This document shows positions 5,828 to 10,152 of a stretch of 10,152 nt of DNA, piece by piece. Source of the stretch: Vulcanimicrobiota bacterium (GTDB lineage: Bacteria; Vulcanimicrobiota; Vulcanimicrobiia; Vulcanimicrobiales; Vulcanimicrobiaceae); contig JASHXG010000123.1 in assembly GCA_030043675.1 (NCBI GenBank), positions 1-10,152 on the forward strand, given 5' to 3'. Numbering within the stretch: position 1 is the stretch's first letter; each line of letters begins with the position of its first letter. The notes under the pieces were generated by a model. The model worked only from the letters and a program-made list of their open reading frames with translations, ran no database searches and had not been told where the DNA came from. Both the position numbers and the translations under genes were made by a program.

Positions 5828-6631
5828 CTAGAGCAGCGCCGCGATCTCGCTTCCCGGAATCGCGCCGGCGAACAGACCGAGGTCGCCGGCGTGCAGCCTC
5901 TGCGCGGTTTCGACCAAGGCCGTCATCGTGCGGCGATAGAGCGCACCGCCGACGCTGACACGGTGGACGCCCACGGCCGAAAGCTGCGCCAGCGTCACTG
6001 GTGCGTTCGCCGGACCGATTAACACGTTCACCGGCTTGGGTGCGACCGCGCGGACGACCGCGACGATCGCCTCCATGTCCGGCAAACCGGGGGCGTAGAG
6101 AACGTCGGCACCCACCTCCGCAAAAGCGGCGAGCCGGCGGACCGTATCATCGAGTAGCGGACGGCCGTTGAGAAAGTTGTCCGTACGTCCGGTCAGCAGA
6201 ATGCGGCCGCGCGCAGCCGCCGCGGCGGCGCGCACGCGCGCGACGGCATCGTCGAACTCGTGAATCGGATGCGATGGATCGGCGGTTGTGTCTTCGATGC
6301 CCACGCCGGCGAGGCCGGCGTCGATTGCCGCCTCAACCGTCGCTGCGCAATCCTGGGGATCCGGTCCAAAACCATCCTCGAGATCACCGTTGACCGGAAG
6401 ATCCGTCGCGCGCCCCAACAAAACGGCATTGGCAATCGCCTCCCCACGCGAGACGGCATGAAGGCCATCGTGTCGCCCGAGCGAGAACGCGAGCGCGAGC
6501 GAGCTGCTGCCCAGCGCGAGAAATCCTGCGCGCTTCAGCAAGACCGCCGAGGCGCCATCCCAAGCGTTTGGCATGATGAAGGCTTCCGTGCGCTCGTGGA
6601 GCGCGCGGAAGCGCTCGTAAGGCGACGCCAC
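5828..6631 (-). CDS. Isocitrate lyase/PEP mutase superfamily enzyme
   Basis: This 267-residue protein begins at GTG (6631-6629). The fold and motifs match the PEP mutase-like branch (Pfam PF13714) of the isocitrate lyase superfamily, whose members make or break C-C or P-C bonds in 2-oxo acids such as phosphonopyruvate, oxaloacetate or 2-methylisocitrate. Visible landmarks are MPNAWDGASA at 20-29, the metal-binding NGDLEDGFG at 81-89 (Asp83, Glu85), GIEDT at 111-115, and GRTDNF at 148-153. The KKCGH catalytic loop of true isocitrate lyases is absent, so lyase activity of that kind is unlikely. The carboxylate pair is D-x-E where PEP mutase has D-x-D, common in the poorly characterised branch. 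It starts 6 nt after the stop of the Rossmann protein gene and is the last gene of the three-gene HxlR run. Confidence 0.85.
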   Translation of the reverse strand: MASPYERFRALHERTEAFIMPNAWDGASAVLLKRAGFLALGSSSLALAFSLGRHDGLHAVSRGEAIANAVLLGRATDLPVNGDLEDGFGPDPQDCAATVEAAIDAGLAGVGIEDTTADPSHPIHEFDDAVARVRAAAAAARGRILLTGRTDNFLNGRPLLDDTVRRLAAFAEVGADVLYAPGLPDMEAIVAVVRAVAPKPVNVLIGPANAPVTLAQLSAVGVHRVSVGGALYRRTMTALVETAQRLHAGDLGLFAGAIPGSEIAALL

Positions 6632-6637
6632 GTCAGC

Positions 6638-7333
6638 TCACGCCGGAGCCACGTAAGTGCCCGGGCTCTTCGCGGTGGCGCGCCACTCCTCGGTTCGCTC
6701 GGGACTCGCTTTCGCCAGGGCTGCGCGCACACCGGCTGCGTCGAAGTCTTCGGTGTAAACCGGCGAACCCGGCTGCTGCCGCCACGATTCGTCCAATCCG
6801 CCGGCATCGACCGGATCGAAGCCGATCTCATCGACCAAGCGCATCACGACCGCCTTCGCGGCCGGATCGTCGCCGGCTACGGGTAGCGCGATGCGCCCGG
6901 GCGTTCCGGGCGGCTTGCCGAGCGTCAAGAGATGTGCGGCGTAAATGGTGTTGAAGGCCTTGATCACCGGGCGATGCAGCTGCTCCGCGACCCAGCAGCT
7001 CTCCGGCAAGCCGGCTTCGATCCCTTCGATCCGGCCGTCGCGCTGGCGCGGGTAGTAGTTGCCGGTGTCGACGACCGCGACGCCAACCGGCGTCTGCGCG
7101 AAGAGATCGCGCGGAAGCGAGGGAATCTTGCTCTCGGGAATCGTGACGACGACCACGTCGCCGGCTCGAGCTGCTTCCTCAACGGTTACCGCCTGCGCGC
7201 CCGTCTCTGCAGCGAGTTCGGCGAGACTCGCCGGCCCATGCGCATTCGCGACGTAAACGTCATGACCGACCTGCCTGAAGCGGCGTGTCAGCGTTCCTCC
7301 GATACTCCCAGCGCCGATGATACCGATCTTCAC
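6638..7333 (-). CDS. F420-dependent NADP reductase-like Rossmann protein
   Basis: I place the start at GTG 7333-7331, giving 231 residues that begin MKIGIIGAGSIGG; a GAAAGGAG Shine-Dalgarno 9 nt upstream supports this over a TTG at 7384. The N-terminus is a dinucleotide-binding Rossmann fold (GAGSIGG at 7-13) of the F420_oxidored type (Pfam PF03807). In that family coenzyme F420 reduces NADP or the fold serves other NAD(P) oxidoreductases. TIPESKIP at 64-71, DTGNYYP at 89-95 and KAFNT at 125-129 match the family pattern. The usual NSRGP turn after strand two, which contacts the NADP 2'-phosphate, reads NAHGP (30-34) here, so cofactor preference may differ. It sits 71 nt downstream of the HxlR gene, with the PEP-mutase-like gene 6 nt further on. 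I cannot tell whether the cell makes F420. Confidence 0.8.
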   Translation of the reverse strand: MKIGIIGAGSIGGTLTRRFRQVGHDVYVANAHGPASLAELAAETGAQAVTVEEAARAGDVVVVTIPESKIPSLPRDLFAQTPVGVAVVDTGNYYPRQRDGRIEGIEAGLPESCWVAEQLHRPVIKAFNTIYAAHLLTLGKPPGTPGRIALPVAGDDPAAKAVVMRLVDEIGFDPVDAGGLDESWRQQPGSPVYTEDFDAAGVRAALAKASPERTEEWRATAKSPGTYVAPA

Positions 7334-7342
7334 CTTCCGCTT

Positions 7343-7350
7343 CTCCTTTC
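7343..7350 (-). promoter_or_regulatory. Ribosome binding site deciding the Rossmann protein start
   Basis: On the minus strand this reads GAAAGGAG, 9 nt before the GTG at 7333. It selects the start giving the canonical MKIGIIGAG N-terminus. Confidence 0.75.
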
Positions 7351-7404
7351 CGAACTGTTGCCGGTAGGCCTTAGAGCAACTCAAAACGAGCCCGGGTTGC
7401 GCCG

Positions 7405-8070
7405 CTACGACGGCGCGACCGGCATCGGATCGATGCGAAAGATCTTCGCGAAGCTTGCCAGCAGATCGCGATCGCCGCTCAGGCGAACGACACCCTTGCG
7501 GAGCGCCTCGCGGGGCGTGATCTCGCCGGCCATCAGCGCGCGGAGCTGCGGACCGGCTTCGATCGAGAGGTCCGCCGCCGGCGCCGGGCCGGTACGAACT
7601 TCGACCTCTCCGCCGGCGACGCGCGCGTTCAAAACGATCTCGCCCAGGCGCAGCTCGAAGGTCGCCCGGACGCCTTGCGCGGCTTCGGAGCGGAAGGTCG
7701 AGCGCAGCGCGACCACCATCGAGTCGGCCGTGATGATCTCGTCCGCTCGTGGATCGCCGAGCGATTTAGCGCCCCACCGCCCGAATCGCACGAGCACGTC
7801 CTCGAGCTCCCTGCCGTACGCCGTCAACTCGTACACGATCGAACGTTCGGGACGCGGAAGGACGCGACGCTGGACGACGCCTGCTCCCTCGAGCTCCTTC
7901 AGCCGCGCGGCGAGCACGCTCGTTGGAATGCCGGGCAGACCACGCTGAAGGTCCGTAAAGCGCTTCGGCGCGACCAGCAGATCGCGCACGATCAGCAACC
8001 CCCAGCGTTCGCCGAGAATCTCCGCGGCGCGCGCCAGCCCGCAGTACTGGCCGTAGGTACGAGTCGCCAC
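7405..8070 (-). CDS. HxlR-family transcriptional regulator with C-terminal SCP2-like domain
   Basis: This 221-residue regulator starts at GTG (8070-8068) in the typical family form MATRTYGQYCGLARAAEILG. Residues 12-100 form the HxlR (DUF24) winged helix: GERWGLLIVRDLL at 20-32, RFTDLQRGLPGI at 37-48, SVLAARLKELEGAGVV at 51-66, then the wing. A Cys at position 10 matches the position used for redox or electrophile sensing in several HxlR proteins. Residues 115-215 resemble a sterol carrier protein 2-like domain found in longer HxlR members, which could hold a hydrophobic ligand. It binds DNA as a dimer and probably regulates itself and the divergent VOC genes, since their shared 125-nt gap contains inverted repeats. 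The start has only AGGA 2 nt upstream, and a TAGAAT -10 (8082-8077) would give an almost leaderless message. Confidence 0.88.
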   Translation of the reverse strand: MATRTYGQYCGLARAAEILGERWGLLIVRDLLVAPKRFTDLQRGLPGIPTSVLAARLKELEGAGVVQRRVLPRPERSIVYELTAYGRELEDVLVRFGRWGAKSLGDPRADEIITADSMVVALRSTFRSEAAQGVRATFELRLGEIVLNARVAGGEVEVRTGPAPAADLSIEAGPQLRALMAGEITPREALRKGVVRLSGDRDLLASFAKIFRIDPMPVAPS

Positions 8071-8072
8071 GA

Positions 8073-8108
8073 TCCTATTCTACAGTAGACTTTCTTTTTT
8101 GAATAGTA
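8073..8108. promoter_or_regulatory. Candidate HxlR operator region (inverted repeats)
   Basis: A perfect odd palindrome, TCTACAGTAGA, occupies 8079-8089. An outer inverted repeat pairs 8073-8080 (TCCTATTC) with 8101-8108 (GAATAGTA), 7 of 8 bases matching. Both lie between the divergent starts, in a strongly AT-rich patch within GC-rich DNA, and border the plus-strand -35 and the minus-strand -10. Position and symmetry fit an operator for the adjacent HxlR regulator; binding itself is inference. Confidence 0.5.
8077..8082 (-). promoter_or_regulatory. Possible -10 element (TAGAAT) for the HxlR operon
   Basis: On the minus strand TAGAAT is 6 nt before the GTG at 8070, so transcription would begin at or next to the start codon. 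The hexamer 17 nt upstream (TATTCA) is a poor -35. It overlaps the inverted repeats, consistent with autoregulation. Confidence 0.4.
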
Positions 8109-8109
8109 C

Positions 8110-8138
8110 TTGCTTTTCCAAAGTTAGGTTTGTATACT
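8110..8138 (+). promoter_or_regulatory. Sigma70-type promoter for the VOC-hydantoinase operon
   Basis: TTGCTT (8110-8115) and TATACT (8133-8138) are separated by 17 nt, close to consensus in both hexamers and in spacing. Transcription would start near 8145, leaving a leader of about 50 nt before the ATG at 8196. Confidence 0.75.
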
Positions 8139-8181
8139 GGGCGGCACAGGCGGCGGGTGGGCCTTTACCTCACGATCCCTG

Positions 8182-8187
8182 AAAGGA
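8182..8187 (+). promoter_or_regulatory. Ribosome binding site for the first VOC gene
   Basis: AAAGGA 8 nt before ATG 8196 selects this start over in-frame upstream TTG (8130) and ATG (8187) codons; the TTG lies inside the promoter. Confidence 0.7.
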
Positions 8188-8195
8188 TGCTGGAA

Positions 8196-8627
8196 ATGGA
8201 ACTCAGCCCTCATCTCACCTTCAATGGCATCGCCGAAACCGTGCTCGAGCATTACCGCAACGCGATCGGCGGCGAGGTCGAGATCACGCGATTCGCTGGG
8301 TCCCCGGCGGCGAACGCCGTGCCGCCGAGCTGGGCCGGAAAAGTCCTGTACGGGACGTTGCGCTCCTCGGCCGGCATCGTGAACATCATGGACGCGCCGC
8401 CCAGCCGCGCGGGGGAACCCGGCGACAACTTCATGCTCGGCGTTCAAACCGACAGCGAAGCGCAGACCGACGAGGTCTTCGCAAAGCTTGCCGAAGGCGG
8501 ATCGGTGATCATGCCGTTGGCAAAGACGTTTTGGTCGCCGCGCTTCGGAATGCTGAGCGATAAGTTCGGCGTTAAATGGTTGATCGATTGCCAAACTGAG
8601 AGCAGACGCGCGGAGCTTCGATACTAG
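8196..8627 (+). CDS. PhnB-like VOC family protein (first copy)
   Basis: This 143-residue protein begins MELSPHLTFNGIAETVLEHY, typical of the PhnB-like branch of the vicinal oxygen chelate (glyoxalase/bleomycin-resistance) superfamily (Pfam PF06983). Members are cytoplasmic dimers with paired beta-alpha-beta-beta-beta modules; some bind metal or small electrophiles, and most lack a known substrate. The conserved end FWSPRFGMLSDKFGVKWLIDCQT (112-134) is clear, as are the LAEGG turn at 98-102 and the MPLAKTFW strand at 106-113. I start it at ATG 8196 because of the ribosome binding site and because it matches family N-termini. It is the first gene of the plus-strand unit facing the HxlR regulator, followed after 9 nt by a second PhnB-like gene of different subtype, so the two are paralogues rather than a recent duplication. 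Confidence 0.88.
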   Translation: MELSPHLTFNGIAETVLEHYRNAIGGEVEITRFAGSPAANAVPPSWAGKVLYGTLRSSAGIVNIMDAPPSRAGEPGDNFMLGVQTDSEAQTDEVFAKLAEGGSVIMPLAKTFWSPRFGMLSDKFGVKWLIDCQTESRRAELRY

Positions 8628-8630
8628 GAG
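8626..8630 (+). promoter_or_regulatory. Ribosome binding site for the second VOC gene
   Basis: AGGAG begins inside the stop codon of the first VOC gene, 6 nt before the ATG at 8637, indicating coupled expression. Confidence 0.7.
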
Positions 8631-8636
8631 ATCTTC

Positions 8637-9146
8637 ATGCAGAACATCACACCGTTTCTCTGGTTCGACGACAATGCCGAAGAGGCTGTCAACTTCTACG
8701 TCTCGATTTTTAAAAACGCAAGGGTCGACTCGATCACCCGCTTCGGCGAGGCGACACCCGGGCCAAAGGGGCGAGTCATGACGATCGCCTTTTCGCTGGA
8801 CGGGGCGAATTTCGTCGCCTTCAATGGAGGCCACACGAATCCAGAGGGCGAGGATATCGGCGCGTCGTTTTCGCTCTCGGCCTCGCGCGCGATCTCCTTC
8901 GTCGTCACCGCAAAGACGCAGTCCGAGCTCGACGAACTTTGGGAGAAATTGCTCGAGGGTGGACAACCGCTGCAATGTGGATGGCTCGCCGACAAGTTCG
9001 GCGTGACGTGGCAGGTCGTTCCCGAGGGTCTCTCCGAGGTGCTTGCCGGCGAGGACGCCGAGGGATCGGCCCGCGCGATGCAAGCCATGCTTGCAATGGT
9101 AAAACTCGATATCGAGGTCTTGAAGCGAGCATACCAGCAAGCGTAA
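8637..9146 (+). CDS. PhnB-like VOC family protein (second copy)
   Basis: This 169-residue protein belongs to the same Pfam PF06983 family but to the subtype once annotated as 3-demethylubiquinone-9 3-methyltransferase. That label is unsupported, because no methyltransferase fold is present. Landmarks are ITPFLWFDDNAEEAVNFY at 4-21, a FVAFNGG strand at 59-65, AISFVV at 85-90, LDELWEKLLEGG at 98-109, and CGWLADKFGVTWQVVP at 114-129. Between FNGG and AISF there are about ten extra residues (TNPEGEDIGAS region, 67-77) compared with the usual spacing in this subtype. The C-terminal helix (145-166) is typical of the subtype. It is translated from a good AGGAG site, and its stop is 2 nt before the hydantoinase start. 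Confidence 0.88.
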   Translation: MQNITPFLWFDDNAEEAVNFYVSIFKNARVDSITRFGEATPGPKGRVMTIAFSLDGANFVAFNGGHTNPEGEDIGASFSLSASRAISFVVTAKTQSELDELWEKLLEGGQPLQCGWLADKFGVTWQVVPEGLSEVLAGEDAEGSARAMQAMLAMVKLDIEVLKRAYQQA

Positions 9147-9148
9147 GC

Positions 9149-10152
9149 GTGAGCCGCAGAAAAGCTTCGAACTTGACTTGTGCGCTGCGTGTCGGCATCG
9201 ACGTCGGGGGCACGTTTACCGATCTTGTCGCCACCGAGTCCGTCGGCGAGCACATCACGCTCAAAGTGCCCACGACGCCGCACGCGCCGCACGAGGCGGT
9301 GATCGAAGCGCTCGCGTCCTTAATGGCGCGCTACGAACGGGGCTGTCGTCTCGAGCTAGTCGGACACTCGACGACGATCGCGACCAACGCGCTGCTGGGT
9401 CAGCTCGGACTCGAACTCCCACGCGTCGCTCTGGTCACCACCCAGGGTTTCCGCGATGTCGTCGAGATCGGCCGCCAAAACCGGAGCGAGCTCTACGATT
9501 TATTCGTCATGCGGCCACGGCCGCTCGTGGCCCGCGAGGATCGTCTGACGGTGCACGAGCGCATCGATGCGTCCGGTTCGGTGCTGGTGGCGCTCGACGA
9601 AAGCTCGCTACAGCGCGTCTGTACGCAACTGCAGACGCGCAACGTCGCGGCGGTCGCCGTCTGTCTACTCAACTCGTACGCGAATGACGTGCACGAACGG
9701 CGCGTAGCGCAGGCGCTCGCATCGGCATTGCCGGGTGCACGAATCGTGTGCTCCTCCGAAGTCGATCCGGAGTACCGCGAGTACGAGCGCTTCTCGACCG
9801 CGCTCGTCAACGCGGTGCTCGCTCCGATCGTGGAGCGCTATCTCGAAGAGCTTGTTGACGCCCTGCGGGCGCGGCATATCGAAGCGCCGCTCTACGTGAT
9901 GCGCAGTGATGGAGGGATGAGCGCGGCCGAACGGATTGCAGCAATGCCGGCCGCGATCGTCGAGAGCGGTCCGGCCAGCGGCGCAATCGCGACCGCGGCA
10001 CTCGGGCGGCGCATTGCCGCGCACCGGCTGCTCTCGTTCGACATGGGCGGCACGACTGCGAAGGCCGGCACGATCCTGGACGGCGTCGCACAGGTCGCCA
10101 CCGAGTTCGAGGCCGCGGGGCGAACGCACAGCGGGCGGGCCGTCAAAGGCAG
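9149..10152 (+). CDS. hyuA: Hydantoinase A / 5-oxoprolinase family subunit, N-terminal half (runs off window)
   Basis: The frame is open from GTG 9149 to the window end: 334 codons of a protein usually near 680 residues. The N-terminus reads LRVGIDVGGTFTD (13-25), the phosphate-binding start of the ASKHA fold, followed by VGHSTTIATNALL, ALVTTQGFRDVVEIGRQNR and the YREYERFSTALVNAVL segment. ESGPASG (272-278) and DMGGTTAK (298-305) mark entry into the second domain (Pfam PF05378 then PF01968). Family members are ATP-dependent amidohydrolases or carboxylases: N-methylhydantoinase, 5-oxoprolinase, acetophenone or acetone carboxylase. They normally pair with a HyuB-type subunit, expected just to the right. 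The start has no clear Shine-Dalgarno and lies 2 nt after the VOC stop, suggesting coupling; TTG 9173 is an alternative. The exact substrate cannot be told from this half. Confidence 0.9.
   Translation, partial: MSRRKASNLTCALRVGIDVGGTFTDLVATESVGEHITLKVPTTPHAPHEAVIEALASLMARYERGCRLELVGHSTTIATNALLGQLGLELPRVALVTTQGFRDVVEIGRQNRSELYDLFVMRPRPLVAREDRLTVHERIDASGSVLVALDESSLQRVCTQLQTRNVAAVAVCLLNSYANDVHERRVAQALASALPGARIVCSSEVDPEYREYERFSTALVNAVLAPIVERYLEELVDALRARHIEAPLYVMRSDGGMSAAERIAAMPAAIVESGPASGAIATAALGRRIAAHRLLSFDMGGTTAKAGTILDGVAQVATEFEAAGRTHSGRAVKG

Noticed and set aside
6478..6502. Repetitive GAGCGC-like run
   Set aside because: It lies inside the PEP-mutase-like coding sequence, encodes the SSLALAFSLGR region in normal frame, and shows no regular unit.
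7334..7404. Short GTTGC/GCAAC inverted repeat between the HxlR and Rossmann genes
   Set aside because: Only five base pairs with a long loop and no T tract; too weak to call a terminator or attenuator.
6932..7948. Long plus-strand open frame of 338 codons opposite the Rossmann and HxlR genes
   Set aside because: It spans two genes and their gap on the other strand, is Arg/Ser/Pro-rich and lacks domain features; it is a shadow frame.
8130..8195. N-terminal extension of the first VOC protein from TTG 8130
   Set aside because: It would begin inside the -10 element of the promoter and add 22 residues absent from the family; ATG 8196 has a proper ribosome binding site.
8124..9140. Long minus-strand open frame of 338 codons opposite the VOC genes
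   Set aside because: It is antisense to two well-supported PhnB-like genes, has a low-complexity Arg/Asp/His-rich composition and no recognisable domain; long antisense frames are expected in GC-rich DNA.
9178..9687. Plus-strand open frame of 169 codons inside the hydantoinase gene
   Set aside because: It is Arg-rich in a shifted frame; the overlapping frame starting at GTG 9149 encodes unmistakable hydantoinase motifs and runs off the window.

Overview
The window looks like a compact, GC-rich bacterial chromosome segment. Genes abut or overlap on both strands, GTG starts are common, and the third codon position is strongly G/C. I see no phage, transposon, plasmid, RNA-gene or CRISPR signature. 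The gene mix suggests a soil or acidic-environment lineage: an acid-PNGase-like protein, WXXGXW-repeat secreted proteins, PhnB-type VOC proteins, a hydantoinase A and HxlR control. Eremiobacterota (WPS-2), Dormibacterota or Acidobacteria would all fit, but this placement is a low-confidence impression and not something the sequence proves.

Left part (1-4078): the 3' portion of a plus-strand gene for a peptide:N-glycanase A-like protein meets a minus-strand run tail to tail. That run reads, in transcription order, a membrane protein with a degenerate M48 peptidase domain fused to an RDD domain, an isoprenylcysteine methyltransferase-like membrane protein, and an SRAP/YedK protein that protects abasic DNA sites. 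Spacing within the run is 51 and 11 nt, so co-transcription is likely.

Middle (4077-5825, plus strand): three exported proteins. The first is a Tyr/Trp/Gly-rich WXXGXW-repeat protein with a His-Pro-Gly repeat tail; its start codon lies on top of the start codon of the divergent M48-RDD gene. A hairpin and a promoter-like region follow. Next come a small secreted protein with a possible CARDB-like Ig fold and a small putative lipoprotein. The lipoprotein's signal peptide is visible only if its start is placed upstream at a non-canonical codon inside the preceding gene.

Right part (5828-10152): a divergon. On the minus strand an HxlR-type regulator is followed by a Rossmann F420-dependent-NADP-reductase-like dinucleotide-binding protein and a PEP mutase/isocitrate lyase superfamily enzyme. 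On the plus strand two PhnB-like VOC proteins are followed by the N-terminal half of a hydantoinase A/5-oxoprolinase-type ATPase subunit, cut by the window edge. The AT-rich intergenic region (about 8071-8195) carries a good sigma70-type promoter and inverted repeats that are good candidates for the HxlR operator. The most reasonable reading is a regulator controlling small-molecule redox, detoxification or catabolic genes on both sides; the substrate is unknown.

The points most worth following up are the catalytically degenerate M48-RDD fusion, the hidden lipoprotein start, the HxlR divergon with its uncharacterised gene set, and the bacterial PNGase A-like gene. I did not find an obvious new defence or mobile system.
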